Positions 8,300 to 18,947 of a stretch of DNA of 64,000 nt are shown piece by piece. Position numbers and translations under genes: made by a program. Below the pieces are notes generated by a model. That model worked only from the letters and a program-made list of their open reading frames with translations. It was not told the origin of the DNA and ran no database searches. Source of the DNA: an uncultured Hymenobacter sp. (GTDB taxonomy: Bacteria > Bacteroidota > Bacteroidia > Cytophagales > Hymenobacteraceae); contig CAJYVK010000344.1 of NCBI GenBank assembly GCA_913778455.1, positions 1 to 64,000 on the forward strand. The letters are read 5' to 3'. How positions within the stretch are numbered: the first letter of the stretch is position 1; every line of letters begins with the position of its first letter.

Positions 8300-9025
8300 A
8301 TGACCACCTACGTCGCCCTACACTACTGGGCCGGCTCCGGCCGCGAGTTTGACCTGTTGCCGCCGCTGCTGCCGCCGGGTGCCCGCCTGCTGGCACCCGA
8401 CCTGCCGGGCTTTGGCAGCCAGGCCCCGCCCGAGGGCTTCGACTACTCGGTTGCCAGCTACGCCGACTGGGTAGCGCAGTACATCGCCGAACAGAAGCTG
8501 GAGGACTACCACCTCATCGGCCATAGCATGAGCGGTAAAATCAGCCTGGCGCTGGCGGCCCGCCAGCCAGCCGGTCTGCGGGGGCTGCTGCTGCTGTCGC
8601 CCTCGCCGCCCACGCCCGAGCCCATCAGCGACGAAGACCGGGCCGCCAGCCTGGCGGCCTACGGCCAGCCCGCCGAGGCCGAGAAGACGTTTGCCAAAAT
8701 TACCAGCATCCCGCTCGCCGAAGAATGGCACAAGCAGGTAGTGGCCGACAACCTGCGTACTACGCACGCCGCCTGGGATGCCTGGCTACAACACGGCTCG
8801 CGCGAGGATATTTCGGCCTTAATGCCGCAGATTACGGTGCCTTGCCGCCTGCTAGTAGGCGAAAATGACCGGGCCGTGCCGCCCGCCGCCCAGCGCCAGC
8901 AAACGATGCTCCTGCTGCCCGCGGGCTCCGCAATGGTCATAGTACCGGGCGCCGGCCACTTGCTGCCACTCGAAGCGCCCGAAGAGATTTTCAAAGGCCA
9001 GTACGCCGACAGCTTTCCCCTATGA
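8300..9025 (+). CDS. alpha/beta-fold hydrolase
   Basis: A 241-residue protein starting at the ATG at 8300 (MTTYVALHYW); the upstream extension is not protein-like. It has the canonical alpha/beta hydrolase layout: an oxyanion HYW region, the nucleophile elbow GHSMSG (about 75-80), the acid-bearing strand LLVGENDRAVP and the late histidine in GAGHLLPLE. It is a soluble enzyme with no signal peptide. The stop overlaps the next start as ATGA, so it is probably translated together with the GH43 gene. It could deacylate sugar esters released before or after GH43 action, but the substrate is not known. Confidence 0.88.
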   Translation: MTTYVALHYWAGSGREFDLLPPLLPPGARLLAPDLPGFGSQAPPEGFDYSVASYADWVAQYIAEQKLEDYHLIGHSMSGKISLALAARQPAGLRGLLLLSPSPPTPEPISDEDRAASLAAYGQPAEAEKTFAKITSIPLAEEWHKQVVADNLRTTHAAWDAWLQHGSREDISALMPQITVPCRLLVGENDRAVPPAAQRQQTMLLLPAGSAMVIVPGAGHLLPLEAPEEIFKGQYADSFPL

Positions 9026-10044
9026 GCCTGCCCTCGCCCGAACGCTCGGCCCCAGCCGCCACCTATCAGAACCCGGTCCTGGACGCCGACTTTCCCGACC
9101 CCAGCGTGCTGCTGGCTCCCGATGGGTACTACTACGCCTACGCTACCCAGACCAAGCGCGACGGGCAGATACTCAATTTTCAGGTAGCTCGCTCGCGCAA
9201 CCTGGTAGAGTGGGAGCACCTGGGTGAGGCGCTCCCTAATAAGCCTGCCTGGGCTACCAGCAGCCAGCGCTTCTGGGCACCCGACGTGAGCCGCCATCCC
9301 GACGGCCGCTACCTGTTGTACTATTCGGCGCAGCCCAACGATGCCGCGGCTGGCCTGTGCCTGGGCGTGGCCGTGGCGCACGACCCGGCTGGCCCGTTCG
9401 TGGATAGCGGCCAGCCGCTGCTGGCTGGTGGCCCCGGCTTCGAGAACATCGACCCCATGCGCTTCGTGGATCCCGCCACCGGGCAGCAACTGCTGTTCTG
9501 GGGCTCGGGCTTCGGGCCGTTGCGGGTGCGTGAGCTAGCCCCCGATGGGTTGAGCTTTGCCGCGGGTAGCGAGGCGACGGTAGTGGTGGCGCCCCGCCCG
9601 GCGACCGATCACGCGGCTTATGGTCACCTCATTGAGGGAAGCTGGGTGCGCTACCGCGATAGCTGGTATTACTTGTTTTATTCGGGTGATAATTGCTGCG
9701 GTCCCGATGCCCGCTACGCCGTGCTGGTGGCCCGCGCCCGGCAGGCTATCGGCCCCTACGAAACGCTGGCCCAGGCCACGGGTACGGAGGGTACTATTCT
9801 TACTGAAAATGCCCGCTGGCTCGCCCCCGGCCACAATTGCCTCGTAACCGATGCTGCCGGGCAGGATTGGCTGCTCTACCACGCCATCGACCGCCAGCAA
9901 CCAATTTTCGACGCCATCAATGACGAGCAGGGTAAGTCGCGCCGCGTAATGCTGCTCGACAAGGTAACTTACGATGAGCAGGGCTGGCCCCGCGTGGGTA
10001 CGCCTAGTACCCAGCCTCAGCCCGCCCCGGTAGTGGCGGGCTGA
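9022..10044 (+). CDS. glycoside hydrolase family 43 enzyme, cytoplasmic
   Basis: A 340-residue five-bladed propeller enzyme acting on arabino- or xylo-linked sugars. The three GH43 acids are visible: the general base Asp26 in DFPDPSV, the pKa-modulating Asp144 in ENIDPMRF, and the general acid Glu205 in HLIEGSWV. There is no signal peptide, unlike most polysaccharide-degrading members, so it probably works on imported oligosaccharides in the cytoplasm. It overlaps the hydrolase gene by 4 bp. The 3' end contains a GC-rich hairpin (10019-10042) that may serve as part of a terminator shared with the convergent patatin gene. Confidence 0.9.
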   Translation: MSLPSPERSAPAATYQNPVLDADFPDPSVLLAPDGYYYAYATQTKRDGQILNFQVARSRNLVEWEHLGEALPNKPAWATSSQRFWAPDVSRHPDGRYLLYYSAQPNDAAAGLCLGVAVAHDPAGPFVDSGQPLLAGGPGFENIDPMRFVDPATGQQLLFWGSGFGPLRVRELAPDGLSFAAGSEATVVVAPRPATDHAAYGHLIEGSWVRYRDSWYYLFYSGDNCCGPDARYAVLVARARQAIGPYETLAQATGTEGTILTENARWLAPGHNCLVTDAAGQDWLLYHAIDRQQPIFDAINDEQGKSRRVMLLDKVTYDEQGWPRVGTPSTQPQPAPVVAG

Positions 10045-10056
10045 GGGTAGTCCCGC

Positions 10057-12369
10057 TTATTCCAGCGAGCGACCTCTGAACAGGATATAGCCCAAGTGAG
10101 CATACAAACCAAAGCGGTTGCTGGGTGTGGGGTCGTCATAATAGAGTGCGTGCAGGGCCAGCGGCCCCACGGGCGTAGTGAAGATAAAGCCCGTGGAAGC
10201 CGTCAGGTAGGGCCGGCTGATGTCGCTACCCCGCACGGCTACTTGGTTTACGTCGCGCAGCTGCGCAAAATTGAGGTGCGCGAAAAGCTCGGAGCGCCAT
10301 TCCAGCTTGCCTAATACGGCTTGTGAGTAGCGCAGGCCCGCCGCCACGAAGCGCGGCGAGCGGTAGCGCTCCAAAAACCGGCTGCGCGAGTCGGGGAGGG
10401 GGGCGAAGATGGGGGCCGTGGTCAGCGAGGAGCGGTAGTTGAAAAACTCGCCTTGCCCGCTCACGGTAATCTCGCCGAAGTAGCCCCAGGCCGACTTGTC
10501 GGGCTTCAGCGCGTAGTAGCGCTCGTAGGTGCCCCGAAATTGCAGCCACTGATGGTGGCGCGAGCGCTCACCCAGCGCTTCGAAATTAGATGTGGAGCCC
10601 GGCGTGTACACCTCCGTGCCCGTCACGCCGCGGACGGTGATGATGGCTCGCCGCCCCGCCGTCGGGTACTGCTTGCGGTTGAGCGAGTTCCGGGCGAAGC
10701 GAACGGCCGCCGTCCCCCCCTTGAAGGAAGTTCGGTCGAGCACGGCCGACGATAGAATCTCGTTCTCGATGGAATAATTCTCGACGTTGTAAAAAGCTCC
10801 TACGTCGAACACCATGCGCGAGCGGTAGCGGGGCGATACGCCAATCTGCGCCCCTACTTTAAGGTCTTTTTGCTGCACCTGCGTCGTTAAGGCGTCGCTG
10901 CCCAGCAATACCCCGGTTTGCTGGTAGTCCCACTGATTGTAGGTGATAACGGGCGAAATGTAGAAGGGTAGTCTGCCCGGCGCATTCAAGCGAAACGTGC
11001 CCTGCGCCCCGTTGTAGAAGCGGCCGACGCTTACGTTGGCCGCCGCCGAATACAGCAGCCGCCGCAGGTAGCGAAACTCTACGCCCAAGTACAGGCTCTC
11101 GATGGGCCGGGTGCTAAGGGTAAATCCTATCTCGGCCGCAATGTTGTTGTTGCGCTGGGCATCCACGTTGAAGACGTAGCCTTTCAGCGCGGCGTCGTAG
11201 CGAATGCGCGGGTAGATGTTGCGGAAGTAATCGTCGGAAGCCAGCCGGTAATAGCCTTCCTCCAGTCCGTCGATGGTATAAGTGGAGCCCTCGCGCCGAA
11301 AGAACTGCCGGGCGTACTCGTTCTGGTCGGGGCGCAGGCCCTGCACTTCTACTTTTACGAAGCGCGGCGCGGGTACGCTCTGCTGAAAGGCCAGCCGGCG
11401 GCGTTGCAATTCCAGCGTATCGACGCGCCGCGTAATGCGCCGCTTGATTTCACTCATTTTGAGGAGTGTCGCCGAGTCGCCCTCGGCAATCAGGGTATGC
11501 ACTTGGTCGAAGTCGGCGGCCCCCAGGCTGCCTAGATTGGGCTGAATATAGATGCCGTTTTTGCCCACGCTGTTGGTGTCGGCCACGCTGCTGCCCAGAA
11601 ATACCAGCGTGCCTGCCAGTAGCTTATCGTCTTTGGCGTACGGGTACTTTTTCAGCGCCACGTCACCCACGTTGACCCCAATCATTACGTCGGGCTTGAA
11701 ATCCTGCCGCATGACGTTGGTGGGGAAATTATTCAGTACCGCCCCGTCGAAGAGATAGCGCCCATCGAGATTGCGAATGGGCCGGAAGGCCAGCGGGTAA
11801 GCCATGGAGTTGCGCACGGCGTCGGAGAGCAGCCCTGATTTTTGAACAACCTCCTTGCGCGTAAATACCTCCGTGGCCAGGCACCGGTAGGGTACGAATA
11901 AATTATCGAAGTTGTACTTCGCCGCCGCGGCCGCCGGAGCCAGCAGGCGGGCCAGCGCAAAGTTGAGGTTCAAGTCGTTGACCAGATTAGGCGAGATGTT
12001 GGCCTTGAACGTCGAATCGATGGAGAGGCCCAGCCGCAAAGACGAGGGTGAGGGCTCGGCGGTAAGAAAATTGAACGTCTTATCGGGTAAGATCTTACCC
12101 GTGGCCCAGTTCTGAAATTCTTTGGATAGTACAATCTGCTCGATGTCGTGCGGCGAGTACCCCGCCGCGTACATAGCACCCACTACCGCCCCCATGCTGT
12201 TGCCGACGATGTAGTCAATGGGAATGCCGTTGGCCTCCAACTGCTTGAGTACTCCCACATGGGCCAGGCCCTTAGCGCCGCCGCCGCTAAGTACCAATCC
12301 CACCCGCTGGGCCACGGCCGGTAAATAAAGGCCAATTGCCAGCACCAAGCATAGTATTTTTTTGTGCAT
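10057..12369 (-). CDS. patatin-like phospholipase with POTRA and outer-membrane barrel (type Vd secretion-like)
   Basis: A 770-residue protein. A signal peptide (1-20) precedes a patatin domain with the oxyanion motif GGGAKG (29-34), the nucleophile Ser58 in GNSMG and the catalytic Asp208 in DGA. A POTRA-like segment lies at about 335-405 and a 16-strand-type barrel related to the BamA/Omp85 surface-antigen family fills the rest. The architecture is that of PlpD-type self-exported lipases, although Bacteroidota versions may stay in the outer membrane. It is probably a single-gene transcription unit. Confidence 0.9.
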   Translation of the reverse strand: MHKKILCLVLAIGLYLPAVAQRVGLVLSGGGAKGLAHVGVLKQLEANGIPIDYIVGNSMGAVVGAMYAAGYSPHDIEQIVLSKEFQNWATGKILPDKTFNFLTAEPSPSSLRLGLSIDSTFKANISPNLVNDLNLNFALARLLAPAAAAAKYNFDNLFVPYRCLATEVFTRKEVVQKSGLLSDAVRNSMAYPLAFRPIRNLDGRYLFDGAVLNNFPTNVMRQDFKPDVMIGVNVGDVALKKYPYAKDDKLLAGTLVFLGSSVADTNSVGKNGIYIQPNLGSLGAADFDQVHTLIAEGDSATLLKMSEIKRRITRRVDTLELQRRRLAFQQSVPAPRFVKVEVQGLRPDQNEYARQFFRREGSTYTIDGLEEGYYRLASDDYFRNIYPRIRYDAALKGYVFNVDAQRNNNIAAEIGFTLSTRPIESLYLGVEFRYLRRLLYSAAANVSVGRFYNGAQGTFRLNAPGRLPFYISPVITYNQWDYQQTGVLLGSDALTTQVQQKDLKVGAQIGVSPRYRSRMVFDVGAFYNVENYSIENEILSSAVLDRTSFKGGTAAVRFARNSLNRKQYPTAGRRAIITVRGVTGTEVYTPGSTSNFEALGERSRHHQWLQFRGTYERYYALKPDKSAWGYFGEITVSGQGEFFNYRSSLTTAPIFAPLPDSRSRFLERYRSPRFVAAGLRYSQAVLGKLEWRSELFAHLNFAQLRDVNQVAVRGSDISRPYLTASTGFIFTTPVGPLALHALYYDDPTPSNRFGLYAHLGYILFRGRSLE

Positions 12370-12604
12370 ACAGAAAGTAAAGGTGAGCGGTAAGCAATGC
12401 CCCGCCTACGCCGTTAGCTATCCCTCGGTTGCTTGGTCTTCGGCAAAGCGCAAGGGTTATTTTCAGCAGAAAAAGGGGCGAATTCGTTAGATGTTTAACT
12501 GATTGTGCTCAATGGTTAAACGGAAAATATGAGATTCGTCATTTTAGTGCAACTACTAGCATACGTCGGCGTAGGTCGCATGTTCTACTTTTCATGGCCA
12601 TCTG

Positions 12605-13090
12605 ATGAAAATTCCTGCCCCCGACGCCGCCCTCAGTAGCACCACGGCTCGCAAGCGTACCAAGACGCGCCCCGCGGCCCGCCGCCGTACCGATGAAAAT
12701 ACCTACACCGACCCCGAAATGCGTGAGCAACTGCGGGCTGAAATTCGGGCCGCTGCCAAAGGTGGTGAGCCAGGCACCTGGAGCGCTCGCAAGTCGCAAT
12801 TGCTAACCCTGGCTTATCAGAAAGCAGGGGGTGGCTATTTGCAGCAGCACCCTAATTCTAAGCCGAGAAATACGCAAGGTGCCGGTGATCAGCCTGGTAA
12901 GGCGACTGCTGAAAAAGCTGCCCGTCGCTTGACGGGCGCTGCTGGGTACTTGGCAGCCAATGCTTCCGACGACTTGACACCTGCTCAGCGCAAAGCGGCT
13001 AACGTTCGCAAACTGGTCGGATCTAAGGCTGGTAAGCATCCCGTAGCCAGCGCCGCCACGGTCAAGCCTACCCGCAAGCACGCCGAGTAG
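12605..13090 (+). CDS. small basic protein with WSARKSQLL motif (DUF5872-like), function unknown
   Basis: A 161-residue, highly basic protein rich in Ala, Lys and Arg. Residues about 37-80 contain YTDPEMREQL, GGEPGTWSARKSQLL and QKAGGGY. These match short proteins of unknown function in which a WSARKAQLL-like helix is followed by GGGY. The tail (about 100-161) is lysine/alanine-rich and disordered, with histone-like composition. No signal peptide is present. DNA or RNA binding is possible from the charge but is not shown. It is monocistronic and followed by a strong hairpin. Confidence 0.7.
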   Translation: MKIPAPDAALSSTTARKRTKTRPAARRRTDENTYTDPEMREQLRAEIRAAAKGGEPGTWSARKSQLLTLAYQKAGGGYLQQHPNSKPRNTQGAGDQPGKATAEKAARRLTGAAGYLAANASDDLTPAQRKAANVRKLVGSKAGKHPVASAATVKPTRKHAE

Positions 13091-13100
13091 CGCCTTACGA

Positions 13101-13150
13101 CCAACCCACGAAAGGCTCCGCCGTTGCTGGCGGAGCCTTTCGTGGGTTGG
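13101..13150. terminator. bidirectional terminator hairpin, 22-bp perfect stem
   Basis: Arms 13101-13122 and 13129-13150 pair perfectly around a 6-nt loop. It lies between the convergent 12605-13090 gene and uvrB and can serve both. Confidence 0.85.
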
Positions 13151-13187
13151 AGCGAGCGGGGTAGCTGATGAGTCCCCGCAGCTACTA

Positions 13188-15233
<2,046 letters not shown>

Positions 15234-15322
15234 GCAGAAACGGCCGGAAATGGGCTAATTCATTTAACCCTGAACCGGTAATCTAGGTTTCTGCGCTTCG
15301 GTAAAAAGCGTACGGCTACGAG

Positions 15323-15520
15323 CTACCGTCCTCTTCGCGCTCGCGCTCGCAACGTATGCCCCGCTGCCACAACAGCGGGAATTGCAAGGGCTTGGCCCGC
15401 CCGCAGGGTAGCAGCAGATGGCCAGGTCGATTTGCCGTTCGAGAGTCGGGAGGCGTGCCGCGCCCCGAGAATGGATATCCCGGCCAGCAGTAGCAGGAGC
15501 AGACGTAAGATGATGGGCAT
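15323..15520 (-). CDS. possible small membrane protein
   Basis: A 65-residue frame starting MPIILRLLLLLLAGISILG, a plausible single membrane helix or signal peptide, followed by a basic tail ending RARARRGR. It sits in the otherwise empty 354 bp between uvrB and the anti-sigma/barrel gene and has the same direction. There is no family resemblance I recognise. It may be a chance frame in GC-rich DNA. Confidence 0.25.
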   Translation of the reverse strand: MPIILRLLLLLLAGISILGARHASRLSNGKSTWPSAATLRAGQALAIPAVVAAGHTLRARARRGR

Positions 15521-15587
15521 AAGTTTGTTGATAGATGGAAGTGAGTATAGAGTGATAATGTGGCCCGGCAAGATACGACTGTCGAGG

Positions 15588-17264
15588 TTAGCGGGTTCGA
15601 AAGCTGCGACCCAACTCGACGCCTGCCTCTAAGCCAAAGCTGTAGGGGCGCTGCTGCGTCCAGAAGTTTTGCCCGCCATCTGCATTGAGGCTGAGAATGC
15701 CCAGTTCGGCCACGGGCCCGAAATTGACAGACCACTGGTGGCCAGCCGGGCGGTACTGCATGCCAGCACCACCGCGCAGCCCCGCCGATAAGCGCCGGTA
15801 GGGCGAGTTGCCCTCCAATGGAGCGTACGTGCGAGTGGCTTCGGGGGTGCCGTCCACGTCGCTACGTACGCTGAGCAGGGCCGTTACGAGTGCCCCGAGC
15901 CGCCCGTAGAGTGAAAAGCCGGTTTTGAGCGGGTTGCTGTAGCGAAGCTCAGCCGGTACGCTTACCGAGCGGTAGCGGTAAGTAGTGCGTTGCAAGCGCG
16001 GAGATTGCCCAGCTTGCAGGTAGCTGATGTCGGCCACCGGCTCGCCAATAAAAGCGACCGAGCTGGCAGAAGTAGCGGTGCTTTGGGTCAGTTCTACGCC
16101 GGTGCGCAGGCCCCAGCGGCCGTTGCCCAGGCGCCGGGTGGCCCACAGACTCAGGCGCTGGGTCAGGCCGGGGCGTAGGTTGTCGCGATATTCGCTGGCC
16201 ACCGAGCGGCCGAAGCTAGTCGGGTAGTTGGGGTAGGTGGCTGGGTGGACAACACTGACATTACTGACCGCTACGGGCGCTTGCACCCAATCGATATTGG
16301 GGTTGTAGGCTCCCACGGCGTAAGTGGCCCCGTATTGCCAGCCGCGGGATAATTCCAGGGCCGGGCCGGGGGCTACCTCTACCTCAGCCAGATGGGTGGG
16401 TAAGCTGGTCGCTTGGGCCGTGAGGCTGGCCAGTCGGGTGGCCAGCGTGGCTTCGGCCGCCGCGCCAGTAGCCGTAGGCTGCGGCGTAGCGTAGGCAAGG
16501 GTTGCTTCGTCTGTCGAGCTTGGAGTAGTCGTAAAGGTGCCGGCGCTGGCCGTTAAGGCATTATCCGGATTGGTATTGCCCGCGGCGGCTACGTGGCTGC
16601 TCGCTGGCGATTGGCCAGGGCTTAGGTGAGAGGTGGTGCCGGCCAGTAGCGTACGACCAATCAGCTCACGACCAATCTGCTTATACCTACCCATCACGAA
16701 GCCAGCGGGAGCCCCCGCAAAAGCATTCGTAACGGCTGATGTTGCGTGGTCATGCCCCGTAGTGTGGTGCTGGCCGCGTACAGCTATCGAAGAAAGGCGG
16801 GTAGCAGAGTGGGCCGAAGCCAAAAGCGTAGCAGTTGAATCGATAGTAGGAGCAGCTAGTGAAGAGGTAGATAAAAAGAGACGCGAAGCGCCAGCCCCGG
16901 AGGCCAGACCGGCTACGGCTGGGGTAGGAGTAGCTAAATCGCCCGTTGCCCGGCGGGTCGTAGCCAGCGCAGTCTGGCCGGTAGACTGCGGAGTAGCCCG
17001 TGCCAGCGTACCAACGGCCGGAGACTGCCGCTGGCTGTGCCACCAGCCCCCACCGGCCAGTGAGGCCAGTAGTAAGCTGGCCGCCACGGCCCAGCGGTAG
17101 GCCGCGAGGCGGCGACGGTACTTTTCGTTTTGGGCCAGGAGCAGGCTGTTGTCAATCTGCTCCCACACCTGGGGGCGAGGGGCTACCGCGGCTGCTTCGC
17201 TCTCCAGTAGGTGGTGGCGAAACAGGTCTTCGAGACTGCCCTTAGGCGGGTTAGACGGATGCAT
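15588..17264 (-). CDS. anti-sigma-like N-terminus fused to an outer-membrane-type beta-barrel
   Basis: A 558-residue protein directly after an ECF sigma gene (20 bp gap). Residues 1-75 form a cytoplasmic part with SLEDLFRHHLLESEA and PRPQVWEQIDNSLL, typical of anti-sigma-like proteins in this phylum. A single membrane helix lies at about 84-100 (WAVAASLLLASLAGGGWW). A long Ala/Thr/Ser-rich linker spans about 105-300. The last 250 residues look like an outer-membrane barrel (LSLWATRRLGNGRWGLRTGVEL, ending VELGRSFRTR). One chain could therefore reach from the cytoplasm to the outer membrane and hold the sigma factor. How the barrel is exported past the inner-membrane anchor is unclear. Confidence 0.75.
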   Translation of the reverse strand: MHPSNPPKGSLEDLFRHHLLESEAAAVAPRPQVWEQIDNSLLLAQNEKYRRRLAAYRWAVAASLLLASLAGGGWWHSQRQSPAVGTLARATPQSTGQTALATTRRATGDLATPTPAVAGLASGAGASRLFLSTSSLAAPTIDSTATLLASAHSATRLSSIAVRGQHHTTGHDHATSAVTNAFAGAPAGFVMGRYKQIGRELIGRTLLAGTTSHLSPGQSPASSHVAAAGNTNPDNALTASAGTFTTTPSSTDEATLAYATPQPTATGAAAEATLATRLASLTAQATSLPTHLAEVEVAPGPALELSRGWQYGATYAVGAYNPNIDWVQAPVAVSNVSVVHPATYPNYPTSFGRSVASEYRDNLRPGLTQRLSLWATRRLGNGRWGLRTGVELTQSTATSASSVAFIGEPVADISYLQAGQSPRLQRTTYRYRSVSVPAELRYSNPLKTGFSLYGRLGALVTALLSVRSDVDGTPEATRTYAPLEGNSPYRRLSAGLRGGAGMQYRPAGHQWSVNFGPVAELGILSLNADGGQNFWTQQRPYSFGLEAGVELGRSFRTR

Positions 17265-17284
17265 ATCGAATAGCGGGTAGAAGC

Positions 17285-17878
17285 TTACTTAACGGGAGGA
17301 TGGAGGCGAGCTAGCTTGGTTTGCAGCACTACGCGGGCCCGGGAGTACTGCGATTTACTCGTGCCCTCCGAAATTTCCAGCATTTCGCCGATTTCCTTGT
17401 GCGTGTAGCCCTCGATGGCGTACAGATTGAAGACCAAGCGGTAGCGCGGGGCCAATTCCTGTACTACGGCCAGCAGCTCACCGTAGGCGTAGTTGCTGAA
17501 AGTAAATTCCTCGCTGGCCAGGGTTTCGGGGTAGTCGCCGTCGCTCACGGCCACCAACGGGGCGTTGCGCCGGTGCTGGCGTAGGGCGGCATTGACCATG
17601 ATGCGGCGAATCCAGAACTCCAGTGGGCACTCGCGCCGGAAGCTGCCCAGCGTGCGGTACACCGTGACGAAGCCTTCCTGCAACACGTCTTCAGCCTCGA
17701 AAGTGGTTTGGGCGTAACGCAGGCACACGGCCATCATGCGGGCCGAGTAGCGCTCGTAAAGCTGCTTCTGGGCCGCGGCTTGGCCAGCCAGGCAGCCGTC
17801 TATCAATTCGGCCTCGGTGAGGGCGGCGGCCGGAGTGGGGCGGCTCACGGTGAGCTTGGGCGCATCGGGTTTGGCCAT
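17285..17878 (-). CDS. ECF-type RNA polymerase sigma factor
   Basis: A 197-residue protein from the ATG at 17878 (MAKPDAPKL). In-frame ATGs at 17914 and 17977 give poorly conserved extensions and are not favoured. Region 2 is at about 40-110 (YAQTTFEAEDVLQEGFVTVY, LEFWIRRIMVNAALRQHRR) and region 4 at about 140-190 (LAPRYRLVFNLYAIEGYTH, then a helix ending SEGTSKSQYSRARVVL). The GTSKSQ signature is common among Bacteroidota ECF factors. Its partner is the downstream fusion protein. Confidence 0.92.
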   Translation of the reverse strand: MAKPDAPKLTVSRPTPAAALTEAELIDGCLAGQAAAQKQLYERYSARMMAVCLRYAQTTFEAEDVLQEGFVTVYRTLGSFRRECPLEFWIRRIMVNAALRQHRRNAPLVAVSDGDYPETLASEEFTFSNYAYGELLAVVQELAPRYRLVFNLYAIEGYTHKEIGEMLEISEGTSKSQYSRARVVLQTKLARLHPPVK

Positions 17879-18230
17879 GCCGAGGGAAAACGCGGGCCAG
17901 CTGATGGCGCTCATAAGCCCAAACGGCCGGGGCCGGCGTAAAGTACGTGCATCATAAACGGGGCTAGCTGCGAACAAAAAATAGGCTCCCGCTGACCGGG
18001 GTGCGCTGGCTGAAGTACTCGTTTAGTAGGAAGAATCATTTCCCCGGCCAACCGTTGCATGGGCGCTCAAAAGAGTTGCGCTGTTATTTTATACTTCTGA
18101 CAATAAGATGCTTATGAAAAATATTAATTGTTTAGCCCAACGGTAGCCGGCTGGTGCGGGTATGCACACAGCTGGCTAAGGGGTTTTGCTCCGCTGGTTA
18201 GCCGGTATCCCTCCATTTTTTCTTTTTCCC
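17879..18230. other. divergent region between sigma factor and wrbA
   Basis: These 352 bp carry no supported gene. The right half (about 18080-18140) is clearly AT-rich and probably holds the promoters. No match to TTG-N19-TAnnTTTG is convincing on either strand. Confidence 0.4.
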
Positions 18231-18845
18231 ATGAAGACGCTCGTCTTATTTTACTCGACCTATGGCCACGTCTGGAAACTGGCCGAAGCCGTTGCGGAAG
18301 GTGCCCGCGAAGTAGCTGGCAACGAAGTAGTAGTGAAGCGCGTGCCCGAAACGCTGCCCAAGGAGATCCTGGATAAAACCGGGGCTACCGGCGCCCAACA
18401 GGCTTTCGCTCACCTGCCCGTCGCCACGCCCGAGGAGCTGGCTGAGTACGACGCCATCATCTTCGGGACGCCCACCCGCTACGGCAACCTGTGTGGCCAG
18501 ATGCAGAGCTTCATGGATAGCACCGGTGGCCTGTGGGCCAAGGGGGCGCTCGTGGGCAAAGTTGGGGGCGCCTTCGTCAGCACTGCCACCCAGCACGGCG
18601 GCCAGGAAGAAACGCTGCGGGCCTTCCACACCGAGCTGCTGCACCACGGCTTCGTGATCGTGGGCCTGCCCTACGCCTGGCAGGGCCAGATGGGCCATGA
18701 GGAGGTAACGGGTGGTACGCCCTACGGGGCCAGCACCGTGGCTGGGGGCCAGGGCGAGCGCCAGCCCAGCGCAAACGAGCTGGAAGGTGCCCGCTTTCAG
18801 GGCCGGCACACGGCGCAGATCGCCAGCAAGCTGGCGGCGAAGTAG
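18231..18845 (+). CDS. wrbA: NAD(P)H:quinone oxidoreductase, flavodoxin-like WrbA
   Basis: A 204-residue protein from the ATG at 18231 ([20 protein letters not shown]). WrbA is an FMN enzyme that reduces quinones by two electrons and protects against redox cycling. The FMN phosphate loop is STYGHV (9-14). TPTRYGNL (about 78-85) and [10 protein letters not shown] (about 113-122) are the further WrbA flavin-loop signatures. The length is the family norm. It is a single-gene unit that ends in a long palindrome. Confidence 0.96.
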   Translation: MKTLVLFYSTYGHVWKLAEAVAEGAREVAGNEVVVKRVPETLPKEILDKTGATGAQQAFAHLPVATPEELAEYDAIIFGTPTRYGNLCGQMQSFMDSTGGLWAKGALVGKVGGAFVSTATQHGGQEETLRAFHTELLHHGFVIVGLPYAWQGQMGHEEVTGGTPYGASTVAGGQGERQPSANELEGARFQGRHTAQIASKLAAK

Positions 18846-18860
18846 CACTTGACAATCAAG

Positions 18861-18946
18861 GCCGCAGCCCTTCAAGGTAAAGCCCGGTGGGCGAAACATG
18901 CCTCGGTACGTTTCGCCCACCGGGCTTTACCTTGAAGGGCTGCGGC
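18861..18946. terminator. 37-bp perfect inverted repeat, bidirectional terminator between wrbA and aroE
   Basis: Arms 18861-18897 and 18910-18946 are perfectly complementary around a 12-nt loop. The right arm ends next to the aroE stop codon (18948). This is far longer than a normal intrinsic terminator, and no T-run is evident. Confidence 0.8.
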
Positions 18947-18947
18947 T

